From Stromatinia cepivora (Eukaryota; Ascomycota; Leotiomycetes; Helotiales; Sclerotiniaceae), in assembly GCA_014898415.1 (NCBI GenBank), contig RCTD01000010.1, forward strand, positions 62,001-126,000: DNA of 64,000 nucleotides, in the 5' to 3' direction. Below are positions 22,194-36,046 of this stretch, one piece after another. Below the pieces are notes generated by a model. It was given only the letters and a program-made list of their open reading frames with translations. It made no database searches and was not told the origin of the DNA. Position 1 is the first letter of the stretch. Each line of letters opens with the position of its first letter. A program made the translations under genes and the position numbers.

Positions 22194-24825
22194 ATGGCTT
22201 CCACAACTCAGATTAATCTGCGACCTAGACCCGCCCATACTTCTGGGCCGACTTATCTATCGTATACCCCAGATGGCTCAAAATTGGTCACAGTCGGTTC
22301 AAATAACACAACTCGAGTATACAAGACTGGATCTGATGGAGAACCTACGAATATTGATGATTGCCAAGAGCAGAATATGGGAGTAGATTCTACAGTAGGT
22401 ATCCAGTTATCTGGATGAAAATATGCTAAATTTGTTTGAAGAATGACTTTTTCGTTGCTGGTTCCGAAGATGGAACTGTTAGCAAATATTCCTTCGATAC
22501 GATGTCATTCGACAAATTCCTTATGCGCTGTTCATTACCAGTTCGAGACGTTGCGATATCACCAAATGGTAAATGGTGTGCCGTTGCCAGTGATGAACTC
22601 ACCGTCAAAATCGTGAACACAAACGATGTAAACCATATGATGTACCTCAGAGATCAGCAGAAACCTGTGAAGCATTTATCCTTCGACCCAAGCAACAAAT
22701 TCATAACTCTATCATGTACGGATGGTATGATATACGTTTACTCGTTGTTGGACGAGGACCCAGAACTTGTGAGGACAATTGATGGAATGATTAGAGCTGT
22801 AGAGACGGATGATGAGATTAGCTCGAAAGTTGCGTGGCACCCGGATGGTAGAGCATTCGCTGCACCAACCGCCACAAGAGATATCCAAGTCATGTCCCGG
22901 AGTGATTGGGAGAAACAGCGTGTCTTCGCAAATGGTCATACCGGGGATATCACAGCATTGGCGTGGTCGCCAAACGGAGCGATGCTTGCGTCGGCTGGAA
23001 AGGATAGAAAGATCTTGCTTTGGGAGACCAAAACACAAAAGATCATTGCTACTTACGACCATGCAAATGTCATGGATTTGGCCTGGCACCCCACCGATAA
23101 TTTGCTTTCATTCACGAATTCAGATGGAGAAGTCTATATCTTTCAAAATTTTGTACCCAATGAGCATGCTCACCTGGTCAAATTGGGGCGGCAACCAGCT
23201 CCTTTCGTGCATGATCCGTTGTCAGAGATCTCAAATAATGCACGACGACCGACGACAAATGCTACAAAAGATATGCCCGTTCGAGGCGTTCGGCGTGGCT
23301 CCCCTGACAGTTTGGATGATATCCTTGGATCTGATATAATGGGAGATGAAGATGACTTTGTCATTGATGACGATGGCGCTGGCTACGCACTCGGATTGAA
23401 TGGCAATGGTAAGAGACCCGCGGATGATGTGGATCCTTATGGGGTCTCCAGGAGTAAGAGGCAGGTGCAATCATGGGAGCCACAATATCACGAATCCTTT
23501 CAACCAGGTAGCACACCCTGGCGAGGAGACCGAAAGTACCTTTGTCTCAATCTAATTGGATTTGTGTGGACGATTGACCAGGGTGATTATCACCAAGTCA
23601 CGGCAGAATTCTATGATCGCGAAACCTACCGCGATTTTCGCTTTACAGATCATTTACTGTATGATAAAGCCTGTCTCAACGAAAACGGCTCTCTTTATTC
23701 CTGTCCCTCCGGCAACGGTCATCCAGCAACGATCTTATACCGTCCTCATGAATCCTGGACAAGCGGTACAAATCGTGTAGAATGGCACACTGAGTTACCC
23801 AAGGGCGAGGAGGTGAGTGCCATTGCACTCAGTGAGTCTTTCGTCACAGTCACTACTACCGCAAATTATGTTCGTATATACACACTTTTCGGAATACCGT
23901 TCAGGGTATATAGACAGAAAAGTAGTCCCATTGTTACTTGCGCGAGTTGGAGGGATTACGTCCTTACACTGGGAAACGGTCCCGTGGGTGCGGATGGAAA
24001 TACAAAATTGCTGTATACCATACAAAACATTAAAAGGGATGAAATTTGCCAAAACGAGGATGTAGTAGCCTTACCAGATGGCGAAACAGTCAAAAGCGTC
24101 TTCTTTTCAGATAACGGGGTAAGCACACATCCTGATCTAAGACTCCTCATGTTCACTCAACTGACTCTAACCCTTAGGACCCATGCATTTACGACTCTAC
24201 TGGAACACTCCTCACCCTCGTTCACTGGCGTGAGCCATCCCAGGCAAGCTGGGTTCCTCTTCTCGATACTAAACTTCTCTCTCGTCTCGCAAGTGGGCGT
24301 AAAACAGAGACATATTTCCCCATCGCGGTGTCAGACAATAAATTCCACTGCATCATCTTGAAAGGTGGTGACAAATACCCTTACTTCCCTCGTCCTCTAC
24401 TCACCGAGTTTGATTTCCAAATACCTATTTCCTCACAGTCAAAGCCTGATAGTGGGGACGATGATGGCGAGACGGGTGGAGATGAAATGAAAAAATTGGA
24501 AGGAGAATTTGCCCTTAGGAGTATTCTTTCAATACTAAAGTCGGATCTCGTCAAGTCTACTGCAAGCACAGAGACAGAAAGACAAGAGTTGTTAACGATG
24601 GATGTCGAAATTGATAAGACCCTGTTGAGGATGATGATGGCAGAATGTATTGAAGGAGAGGAAAGAGGTATGAGGGCATTGGAAATGGTGCAATTAATGA
24701 AGGATAGGACAGGAAAATTCATCGAGGCAGCGGGTCAAATAGCTGATAAGTACGATAGGGTAATTTTAGGAGAAAAAATAAGGGAATTGGGTGAGGAGAG
24801 ATTGTTGGAGATGGATAAGGACTAA
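22194..24825 (+). CDS. ctf4: Replisome protein Ctf4/Mcl1/SepB (DNA polymerase alpha-binding, And-1 homologue)
   Basis: Exons 22194-22394, 22442-24118 and 24178-24825 give 841 residues, close to the family's usual length. An N-terminal WD40 propeller fills residues 1-330 (YLSYTPDGSKLVTVGSNN, then GHTGDITALAWSPNGAMLAS and ILLWETKTQK). An acidic and basic linker with SKRQVQSWEPQYHESFQPGS follows, then the SepB-type second propeller (LCLNLIGFVWTIDQGD, then VEWHTELPKGEEVSAIALS) and a helical C-terminal bundle. Ctf4 trimers tie the CMG helicase to polymerase alpha-primase and are needed for sister-chromatid cohesion; the Aspergillus name is sepB. The short introns are phase 0. MCB-like boxes just upstream fit S-phase expression. 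Confidence 0.93.
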
Positions 24826-25808
24826 ATAAGTAATGTATTTATGAATGTATCATGAAATGACGTTGTATAATCTGTAAGATACGAATGGGTTGGCTACCTA
24901 GGAATTCTTGATGAATATATGCATTCCTGGTGTGTTGGTGGAATGATAGTCCTCAGATGTCTTATGATATGCCGAAGGGAAGAGGATACAGCAACTGGGG
25001 GCAAGTTCATCCGCAACCAATACCCGATTCACACTCCGATGTCTAAACTAAAACTAATTAGACAGTACCAACAGCTGCATGCAGAAAGATACGCCGAAAT
25101 CTGGAGTGGTGGGGGGACGGACATAGTGCGTGGGGTGTTCTATGTGAGAATTAACTACACTGACCTCAGCCGAGCAACTAACTCCTGAGCTCCCAAGTCA
25201 ACAATAAGCGAATATTCAACCGATGGGTCGATGTTACTCTTCCGAATCGCGAAAGGCATTGTAGATAGTATATCTACTGAGATTTCGTACCTTTTGGATG
25301 AAATTACTAGGTTAATAGTAATAAAGGGGAAGAGAGATTGCTGCTTTCTGTGAAACTTATAGGAGGTTTTTATGTTGGGGTTAGGGCTGGAGGAATTCGG
25401 TTTGGGTGTTGTTTGTTTGAAGGATATTATGTAGTATCATTCCAAGGGAAAATTAAAGCCTGGATTGGGTGGTTATTAGGATTTGGAGGTATTTCTTTCC
25501 TCGCCTATCCTTTGAGAATCTATATATACATATATATATATGCTCACACTAACATCGCAATGTACCTAACAACAGAAGACATAGGTGGCCTAAAGTGCTT
25601 AACACAACGCAGTCTGAGTATCCATCCTCGTCAAAACCTACACCTTCGTAGTAAAACACCCGCAGCTATTTCGAAGTCCTAACCAATAGATGCTAGCGCT
25701 CAACCGTTCATCGCGTTCGCACAGAGGTTGGGTAGGCTCTAGATAAGTACACTGAACAAATCAGCAACATAATATTTCTTCCCATTCCCCTACGGCTTTG
25801 ATCCCAAG
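24826..25808. other. Intergenic region between ctf4 and a putative small gene
   Basis: Both flanking genes end here. A (TA)n run is at about 25522-25540, and a CCTAGG-type motif is near 24896. No gene was recognised. Confidence 0.5.
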
Positions 25809-26083
25809 CTACGAAGGTTGTCCGGCTGTGATTTCTACCATGCCGTACTCGAAATCCTTGATGGGAATGTAACCATTCCATGCAGTCTTCGCGAGTGCAC
25901 TTGGAAGTCTCTCGTTGTATGCATGGGAATGCGATGGTTTCACGAGTAGCACAGAGCCCTTCGTGCTTGTGTAACTTACACCCAGCTAACGGGTCACAGA
26001 TTAGTAGATATGTTTTGTGAATTGAACTAAGAGGAAAGGAACAGAGTTGTAGATTGGATGAATGTTTGGCTACTCACACTCAT
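25809..26083 (-). CDS. Putative 60-aa protein, two exons, unrecognised
   Basis: On the minus strand ATG-AGT at 26078-26083 is followed by a 92-nt intron (GTGAGT donor, CTACTAATC branch-like site, GTTAG acceptor) and exon 25809-25985, ending in TAG. The 60-residue product reads MSLGVSYTSTKGSVLLVKPS and then SHSHAYNERLPSALAKTAWN, followed by a segment with IPIKDFEYGMVEITAGQPS. It has even amino-acid composition and many C- or G-ending codons, unlike the AT-rich surroundings. No signal peptide or membrane segment is evident. I do not know the family. More 5' exons are possible, since exon 1 is only six bases. The gene is convergent with ctf4 and divergent from vps1. Confidence 0.45.
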
Positions 26084-27151
26084 ATCAATCAGTCAGCCAA
26101 CGTCTGAATTTAACCAGCGTTTATTGGATGATGTAGAAAAGATCGATGCTGCCTGCTAAACATGGGATAGGGAACTCACTGCATCCATCCTTAGTGCGGC
26201 TCCGCGTCCTCGATAACAGTTTTCATTATTCTTGTAGAGATATTCTCATGCATAACTAATTTTTAGTAACCACAAGGTGGAGTTATGTGAGATCTTATCG
26301 TATACATTCATAGAGTGGGGAAGTGATGGAACGCAATGCCAGCAAGAGATGGGGTTGATCAATATATTGTATTGGATCGACTAGAACCTTTCATAAAAAG
26401 ACAGCAAAGCATGAGAAAAAAAAATTCAATCTCTTGAAATGGAAAGGTCCCCGAGTACATCCTATACTTTAGGTACTACAAGAGAAATTTTGAACAAAAA
26501 ACTTGCATTAGCTGTTCTAATTAAAAGTCGTGATATTTAATACAGCATTGAGTTAAAAGGAGAATGAATAATGTAATACAGTAATCCACCTTTTCATTCA
26601 TTATCTAGTTATGGCTGGCTACCTTTTCTTTTTGTGCTTGAGTAACTGTGAATAATTAATTTTAAAGATCAGACGAAATAGAGGGGTTTTGAAAATCTTA
26701 TTCGTAGATTAAAGATTGCTTTGCTTTGCTTATGCTTCAACTGAATTGAATGAAAGAATGAAAAAGAATGAATTACATGGCAACGTGCCTTGTGGCGTAA
26801 GAATCAATAACGCCACACAACATGTGGCTAAAAAGTAGCCGTAAGTTGTTATTTTCACATCGATAAATGCATTCATTACCTTGGTAAATTATAGAATGAA
26901 ATAAACCCGGGAATGAGTAAAATAAAATCTATTTTCCACCCACCAAGATAGCTACAACTTTCCTTGCTATTAGGTTTGTTTCGATACCCCTCTTTAAATC
27001 TTCTTGTTTTAGATATTATCATCAATCGTCAACCTCAGATATCCATCTCTCTATCTTGTGATCGTCAACATCGACGCGCCATTTCTCAAAAACCTAGCTT
27101 CAATATCTTTCCCTCTAGTGCACATCTTGGGCACCCCTCAACAACAACACA
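26084..27151. other. Intergenic region, vps1 promoter side
   Basis: AT-rich sequence between the putative 60-aa gene and vps1. The last 200 bases are pyrimidine-rich, like a leader. No gene or repeat beyond short homopolymers was noted. Confidence 0.5.
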
Positions 27152-29769
27152 ATGGCCGCTCTTGGTGAGGATTTGCTTGGGATAGTTAACAAGCTACAAG
27201 ATCTTGTCTTTAATACTATTGGCAATGATAGCTTGGATCTGCCACAGATTGTATAGTACTCTCCTCCACGAGCTGCGAAACTTGGCACTGATATCATTTT
27301 TAGGTAGTCGTTGGCTCCCAATCGTCTGGAAAATCATCTGTACTCGAGAATATCGTCGGTCGAGATTTTCTTCCCCGTGGCAGTGGAATCGTTACCCGCA
27401 GACCCCTCATTCTACAACTTATCAATGTACCATCAGAGGAAGAAGATGCACCAGAAGCGCATACAGCAGCGAGTGTAGCTACACAACCAGAATGGGCCGA
27501 GTTCCATCATATTCCAAATCGAAGATTTACAGAATTTCAAGATGTGAAGAGGGAAATCGAGAACGAAACGGCGAGAATAGCAGGAAACAACAAGGGGATT
27601 AACAGATCGCCCATCAACCTTAAGATTTACTCGCCGCATGTTCTGAGCTTGACATTGGTGGATCTGCCAGGTCTAACCAAGGTAAGTTGCCGTCATTCTA
27701 TGTGTTGGAGAAAGATGAGATTTTGACTTTTTTGCAGGTTCCTATCGGAGATCAACCCACAGATATCGAAAAGCAGACCCGAAATCTGATATCGGAATAC
27801 ATTGCGAAGCCAAACAGTATCATTTTGGCTGTATCCCCAGCAAATGTCGATATCGTGAACTCGGAGGCTCTAAAACTTGCCAGGCATGTCGATCCTCTTG
27901 GCCGAAGAACTATTGGAGTTCTTACAAAGATAGACCTCATGGACCATGGCACGAATGCTATGGATATTTTGTCAGGAAGGGTGTACCCTCTTAAGCTGGG
28001 ATTCATTGGTGTTGTCAATCGGTCACAACAAGATATCCAAGGCAACAAAACCCTTTCCGAGGCATTGAAGTCAGAAGCGGATTTTTTCAAACACCACCCT
28101 GCATACCGAAATATGGCAAACCGATGCGGAACCCAATTCCTGGCGAAAAGTCTTAACACTACTCTGATGGCACATATTCGAGAAAGATTACCTGACATTA
28201 AGGCTCGGCTGAATACTCTCATGGGACAAACACAACAAGAGCTTGCTAGTTATGGAGACATGCATTTCAGCGGCAAGGAGCACAAAGGTGCATTGATTCT
28301 GCAACTGATGACTAGATTCGCATCTTCTTTCATCGCATCCATTGATGGTACCTCGACGGAGATCTCGACTAAGGAGTTATGTGGAGGAGCCAGAATATAC
28401 TACATCTTCAATTCTGTATTTGGAAATTCATTAGAGACTATAGATCCAACGACAAATCTTTCCGCGCTAGACATTCGAACAGCCATCCGAAATTCGACCG
28501 GTCCACGACCTAGCTTATTTGTACCCGAGCTCGCATTCGATCTTTTGGTCAAGCCACAAATCAAGTTACTCGAAGTCCCTAGTCAAAGATGCGTGGAACT
28601 TGTCTACGAAGAGCTCATTAAGATATGCCATACTTGTGGCTCAACCGAACTTACCAGATTCCCCAGACTCCAGACCAAGCTCATCGAGGTAGTTTCTGAC
28701 TTGCTACGAGAACGTCTTGGTCCGGCATCTCAATATGTGGAGTCTCTTATCTCCATCCAAAGGGCATACATCAACACAAATCATCCAAATTTCCTGGGCG
28801 CAGCTGCAGCCATGAGTAATGTTGTTTCTAACAAACAGGAAAAGGAGAGAAGGAAGCTGATACAAGAAGAAAAGGAGAGAAAGGAGCACAGGCGCCGAAA
28901 GGAGCTCGAAGCTGTGAATGGAGGCGATACCCCGGAAGAAGGAGAAGATGCTGTTCCAGAGAAGCTTGAAAACTTACCCCAGCGAAAACACCTTCAGAAA
29001 ACTTCTCGAAGCATGTCGCCTGCAATCCGTGAAAACGGTACAAGCGCCATGGTATCATCAATGAACGGCCTACGCGGAGGATCACCGCCCAGGTTCAACG
29101 GTCAAGCGGCTGGCGGTGCCCGTGATTCGTTCTTGAATTACTTCTTTGGCAAAGATGGTGGCTTACCAGGTGGAGCAGGCGTTCCACAAGCAGCTTCATC
29201 TGCGCAAATGATGGGCAATCCCAACCTTGGTAGACACGTGAGCCAAAGCGCAGAACCAAGTATCACACAAAGTATTAGGCGGCAGGAGGAACGTCCTGTA
29301 CAAAGAACACCTGCCCAACAAGCTCGTGAGGATGATTACGAGCTTGGTCGTGCACAGAGAGATTACAACTATGATTCACCATTCGTAAGTTTCCATCCCA
29401 CCCCATTCTCCAATCCCCATACATACTATAAATCCAAACTAACACCAACCCTAGGGTAATAACTCCGAACCAGCACTTACAGAACGCGAAGCCATGGAAA
29501 CTGAACTCATCCGTGCTCTTATATCCTCATACTTCAACATCGTCCGCGAATCAATAGCAGACCAAGTCCCAAAAGCCGTTATGCATCTACTAGTCAATCA
29601 CTCTAAAGATGTAGTGCAAAATCGTCTGGTTAGTGAATTGTACCGCGAAGATTTATTCAGCGAATTACTCTACGAAGATGATGCCATAAAGAAGGAGAGA
29701 GAAAAGTGCGAGAAGTTGTTGAGAACGTATAAGGAAGCTGCGAAGATTGTAGGAGAAGTGGGACTTTAA
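27152..29769 (+). CDS. vps1: Dynamin-like GTPase Vps1
   Basis: Exons 27152-27250, 27304-27681, 27738-29384 and 29455-29769 encode about 812 residues; yeast Vps1 has about 704. The G1 P-loop GSQSSGKSS, switch I region [12 protein letters not shown]3 DLPG and G4 TKID are all intact. Middle and stalk regions follow ([17 protein letters not shown], then [13 protein letters not shown]). A basic, Ser-rich insert about 170 residues long ([11 protein letters not shown], then [10 protein letters not shown]) separates the stalk from the GTPase effector domain encoded by exon 4 ([20 protein letters not shown]). There is no PH or proline-rich domain, as expected for Vps1. It drives scission at Golgi, endosome and peroxisome membranes and acts in vacuolar sorting. 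The start [20 protein letters not shown] matches other fungal members. Confidence 0.96.
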
Positions 29770-30529
29770 AGCGTTTGGGAAAGAGAGCAAGCAATGAGAG
29801 CACGAAATAAAATGGATTTAGATGTACGTGACGATGACACGCAATGCAATTTCATGACCTGCTCATGATGGGCATAAAGGGATAGATGATGGAATAGGTG
29901 ATGGAAATGAAAAGAAACACCACGAGATTCAAACTTGTAGATTACACTGCTCCAACACAGCCGGCACGCTCCACCTTCTAGAATGAGGAACGAAATGTAA
30001 TTTTTTTCCTCTTCATCAACTTCTCTACTGCTCTCACTTTATGTACTCTATATGCCAGCCAGCTATTATTTCAGGAGCGAATGGATTTCTTCATCTTCTT
30101 TCTGATCGCGAGCCTGGTATACACGGCGTGTATACAACGCATAAGACAATACTTAACCTACGTACTTTACTCCTTTTTCTCGATTTTGAATCTTGCTTTG
30201 GTTTTTAACTTGTTGTGTTGTAATATAGCTAAAGTCAAGAATCCACAAAACTCAAGAAGTGACCGAAAAAACGAAGAACCAACGAAAAGTGTTTGATTTT
30301 TTGGATAACAAGGAGAGAATCCGAAGGGAGAATCTAAATAATCTATAAATTAAATACTCCATGATCTAAACTAAACTAAATTAAACTATATTCGAGAATT
30401 GGAAGTCTTAGCGAGGATAGAATTTATATTAAATAGAAGTACGTATATAACATAGGATGAGTATATATAATGTCTTATAAATAAATCTTAGCTATCTAGC
30501 TTTCTTTGGATATATCTATCCTATTCTAT

Positions 30530-30740
30530 CCTATTCTATATCTATCTATTCATCTATCTATTCATCTATCTATTCATCTATCTATTCATCTATCTATTCA
30601 TCTATCTATTCATCTATCTATTCATCTATTTATTCATCTATCTATTTATCTATCTATTCATCTATTTATTCATCTATCTATCTATTCATCTATCTATCTA
30701 TCTATCTATTTATTCATCTATTCATCTATCTATTCATCTC
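30530..30740. repeat. Tandem repeat, 12-bp unit TCTATCTATTCA with 4- and 8-bp variants
   Basis: About 17 units of TCTATCTATTCA, drifting to TCTATTTATTCA and pure TCTA runs, span about 210 bp. It is the longest simple repeat in the window. Confidence 0.95.
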
Positions 30741-30890
30741 TAGATTAGAAATACTATATATACTACAACACTATATATATCTAGATATTATTATCCAATC
30801 TAATTTCATCTAGATATTAAAGATGAGGAAGATTTCATATCTAGGTGTATATAGGTATGATTCAGTCGGGCTAGATAGGTATGAGAAATG

Positions 30891-30937
30891 CGATTTGACT
30901 TGATTTGACTTGATTTGACTTGATTTGACTTGATTTG
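30891..30937. repeat. Tandem repeat, 10-bp unit TGATTTGACT
   Basis: Four to five nearly perfect tandem copies of the 10-bp unit are present. Confidence 0.88.
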
Positions 30938-31775
30938 GCTTTTGAGGGGATGAGATGGGATGAGGTTCATAGGATGGTGGTGGTGGTAATTTTTGATTGT
31001 TGTATTAAGTGGGACTATTGGTAGATGGATTGTGTTACGTTAAGATGGGGGTGGGGGGAACGGGATGGGAGGAGGAGGAAGTGGAAGAAGGAAGATGGAG
31101 AAAGAGGAAGGGGAAATAGGAAAAGAAGGAAGAAGGAATTTGAGAAGAATTTGTTCGTGTGCGCTTTTGTATGTGTTTATACTGTGTGTATTCGAGGTAC
31201 TGCCTGCCTGTAAATGTTTTTGATGAGACGAGGGAGAAGAGGATTAATGACTGCTACAGAGAAAGATAAAAGTTCAACAGCTCAACAATAAGTCACAAAT
31301 CACAATCATTGTACGATCAACACTAAAATTCAATGAGCTTTAGATAAATCTAGTACAGAGGCCGCCCACGACATGCATTGAAGCCATCTAGAATCTAGAG
31401 AGATAATCCATCAACCATCTCGAAACTTGAAGAAAATTCAAAACTCCGCCGCATAAGTCTGTAGATGGAAGTATACATCCTGAGAGATGATGCATAATCG
31501 ACCTGGATATACAGGAAATCGTAAGACCATAAGAGCAGCCATGTAGTAGTATCTCGAGTCATTATCGTTGGAAAATATTCAGCGTCAATCGCAAACCCAA
31601 AACTCCACATAGAGTGTTGCATAAAAACAGAGGTCTTTCCTTAACTAAACGTTTTGTGAGGGTTCCCTGAAATAATTCAGCCATGATGGACAGGTAGCAT
31701 AGAACATTCGCTTCATACCTCTAGCAAAATTGCAGCACATATAGTAGCAGGTTTGAAACTTGTAAAAGCACACTT

Positions 31776-32650
31776 CTAGATACCACGAGCCCATTCATGG
31801 TCACTATAACCACCATAGGCAACGCTGAAGTAGGAGTTTTCGGAACGGTCAAGTAGTTCTAGACGTAACTCAATTGTGGTTTCCTTAATGCGCTACACAA
31901 AGTCAGTTGAACATCACACGTTTATGATAGTATATTGCAAACTCACATGACGACAGAGCTCTGGGAAGCGCTTTAAAATAAAGGAAGTAATCTCACGGGT
32001 GGTGTGTCTTGGTTGAAGTGCCTCTTGTCTGGGGACCTTGCCTTGGACTAATGGAGCATGTGTGGACATGTAGGCGATACAACGGTCATGTTTGTCAGAC
32101 CATCCTGACGGAAGTCCACAGCTCGGGACGCTTTTATTAACAAGTTCTGGGCCAGGAACACGGTAATGGGTAAGTAGGTTATATGTCTTATCCTAAGTAC
32201 GTACAAGTGTTAGTCTAGATCACCATCACAACAACTGAATTGTAGACTCACTTCTGTTGATAGTAAATTAAGACCTGGCCCAAGGGACATTGTAGGATTC
32301 TGAAGAAGTCTTTCACGAGCCTCGCCGGCGCTGGCTCCGTTATAGGTAGCTTCGAGAGCGCGTCTGCGGTCTTCTGACAAGACAGCGGCAGCAGCAGCTG
32401 CTGCTTCACACTGCTTTCTTCTGCTCAGAGGACGAGGAGGAGTACCGTTCTCATTTTCTGTGGTAATGTTAGACTTTATCGCTTGTGTTTCCAAAATTGG
32501 AATTGATTTGAAATATTGATGTAGTAGTAGGTAAATAAGAATAATGAGGTACTGACGGTCAAAGGGAGTTAACTGTATCAGATGTTAGCAAATTTCGTGC
32601 AACCCTATGAAGAATGGAGGGTCACATACGGGCATCATAACTTGCGCCAT
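31776..32650 (-). CDS. Uncharacterised fungal protein, five exons
   Basis: Proposed minus-strand exons are 32630-32650, 32557-32572, 32252-32481, 31947-32192 and 31776-31892. Phases agree throughout and the product has 209 residues. It begins MAQVMMPLTPFDPIKSN, then has a basic, Ala-rich helix (PLSRRKQCEAAAAAAAVLSE) and EDRRRALEATYNGASAGEAR. A second block reads HYRVPGPELVNKSVPSCGLP, followed by GWSDKHDRCIAYM and ILKRFPELCRH. The GWSDKHDRCI segment, followed by a helix up to FPEL, resembles the small helical, DNA-binding-like module seen in other fungal proteins of unknown role, but I make no functional claim. The first two exons are tiny (21 and 16 nt); the exon 2 donor is GTCAGT. The start could change if more leader exons exist. 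Confidence 0.62.
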
Positions 32651-35037
32651 GATGAATACTTGAAGTTTGTGGTATCGGTCTAACGGAATACGACGATATG
32701 AGCTCTAGTTTAAGCAAAGGTTCAATGACTGATGAAGTTGAAACAGAGAAGGAGCTCACATACCAAGCGTATTTGGAATTTTGAGTTGGATAGGAACTAT
32801 GATCTAAAGAAATGCTTTAGTATGACAGATCAGTGTATAGTTGCGGTAATTCAGATGATGGAAGGACACACTAACGTGCGTTATGTTCAAGTTGCTACTG
32901 TGCTTTACACAGATTGGAACTGTTGGTGTGATCAGAAACCAAAACGCAGATTTTGAAGGAAGCGAGGGGCCAGGAGAAGGTTTACACTCTTCGAGATATG
33001 CCTGAAGTACTCTCTGTACGGACAGCTGTAAGCTTTTGAAAATAAACAAGAAGATATCTCGAGGGAGGTCCTAATTGAAGAGAGCTGGTTGTAATCCACG
33101 GAAGCGTTGTGGGAGAATGAATCCTCTTGTCGAAGTTGAATATTTCGAGAAGATGAACGCGGGGCGTGAGGAAAGGAAGCTAGACCGTGTTGATACCAAA
33201 CACGGCAAGAATTCCAGGTATCGGGCCGACAAATAAGGTGTGAGTTGAGCGAAGGTAAAGTATAAAGGTTGGTAAAGGTTGAATGGAAGTTTAAAGTTAG
33301 ATAAAAACAAGAAGAATTTGACTTGAAGTATCTCCAGGTTTAAGGTTACAATCCACTGCTACGATAATCAGATTGTGCTTGATGTAATATTTGGAAACCA
33401 AAGAGATTGGGGGAAGGTAAACACTTTTGATGTTGTGGATGTAAAACAAGGGGAAGTGGGAAGTAAACGAAGAAAGGACATTCGAATCTCCGGGGCGATG
33501 AAGAAAAGTTCCTCAGACATACCCGGTCAATGACCTACACATACCATGTACCTTGATGACCAAAGTAATGATTTTTTAAAAGTAGATTTCGAATGATCTT
33601 CTGTTTAACAACAATGAAGAAGTCAATATGAATCTTTGATCTCATAGTAGTGTAGTATCTTTGAGTATAGATTCTGTAGAAGATTTCTCTCCAAAGTTCA
33701 TGAAAGGATTGTGATATCTGAATGAAGAAGGTAAAAACCATATGAAACAGGCTTATTGTAGATCAAGTACTAAAGACCGATGAACTTCTAAAATTTAGAT
33801 TCACCAAGGTTTTGAACTCTTCCTCCTTGCTGAAATTGGAAAGCACAACCTCACTTTGGAGTTGTCTTTCCGAAAGGGGTAACCACATTATCCAATGAAC
33901 TTCACAGATGAATCGACCCATCTACTATTTCGAGGGAGAGATTGAAGTATGAACAAACTAATATTCATATCCATTTCTTTACAGAATTCTCTACAAATAG
34001 TAGGACCTGATATCATCAATGCTCTTGGTGAAGCCAGACATAACTATATTTTCTCTATGAAAGAACAAAGCATACCTCATACATATGATGCAACTCTCTC
34101 GCATATCCACCTCACCACAACAGACCTCTTCTCTTTTCTATATCCAAGCATTGTCAGTCAAGCTCTAGTCTTCTGAGAGATTACCTTATTTTCATTGCTG
34201 TGAAAGCAATGGAGGTACAGATTGTATTGTATACCAGAAGAAAAATATACACACCGCCGGTCTTCTTAACCTCCGACACTTCTACTTCGACCACCAAAGA
34301 GGAATTGAACACAAAAGGACACAGGGCAGATGGTGAATGTAGACCCAATGAATCCTTCTTTTCTTCTAAAGATCCTCCTTTCTTTACCGAGTAATCCTTA
34401 AAAATACCTCAATGCTTCTTTCTCGCTCAAATAATGATATTGTACAAGAACTGCTGACATGACCATATATATTCATTCCTACAATTTTCTCACATCTAGA
34501 CAACCATCTTTCCTTAAACACTTCCGCCACGCGTCATGATCAGGTGAAAAACATAAAGAAAATTTGTTTGGAGCTACACATGTATCCCACGGGTCCATGC
34601 AGACGTAACACTCATCTATCGGGCGGATGCAACCCAATTTTAACCATCCAACCATTTCCCATGCCCCCCCTCATGCTGGGGAACCGTGGGATCTTTGCCA
34701 TTTGCTTTGGGGAAATAACATAGGGCGTTTCGGGAATGGTAATCAATGCATGGCAAATGAGTTGTAAAATGTGAGAATTCTTTGGCAGTTTTTTTCTGGA
34801 AAATCGTCCATTGACTTCATTCAATTTGAGCACTTTCTAATGTTCTTGATGTGCAAGAAAACGCAGTGCATATAATACACAGAGCCTCTAAATTGGCAAA
34901 CCCTCCATGTATAGCTTTGGTTGTACAAACGCCTTCCTTCCAGAAAGATTGCACTTATGCCTACTAACTTAAATGCAATTACAACTTTTTAAAACTCTAC
35001 GCAAAGCTAGCCTATCACCTTCATTTCCAATGTATTT
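32651..35037. other. 2.4-kb intergenic region between two leftward genes
   Basis: Contains the promoter and leader of the 209-aa gene and the 3' flank of the adenylate kinase gene. The frames here (33071-33310 minus, 33949-34176 plus) lack coding character. No repeat or RNA gene was recognised. Confidence 0.5.

Positions 35038-36046
<1,009 letters not shown>

Larger units (their letters stand above)
29770..31775. other. Convergent intergenic region with microsatellites
   Basis: The 3' ends of vps1 and the leftward unknown gene face each other across 2 kb. The centre is filled by the 12-bp repeat at about 30530-30740 and the 10-bp repeat at 30891-30937. Frames crossing the microsatellite (Ile/His/Leu/Ser repeats) are artefacts. 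Nothing else was recognised. Confidence 0.6.

Noticed and set aside
30506..30748. 80-codon frame of Ile/His/Leu/Ser repeats
   Set aside because: It is only the translation of the TCTATCTATTCA microsatellite.
33071..33310. 79-codon leftward frame with presequence-like composition
   Set aside because: No usable splice partner and no recognisable domain.
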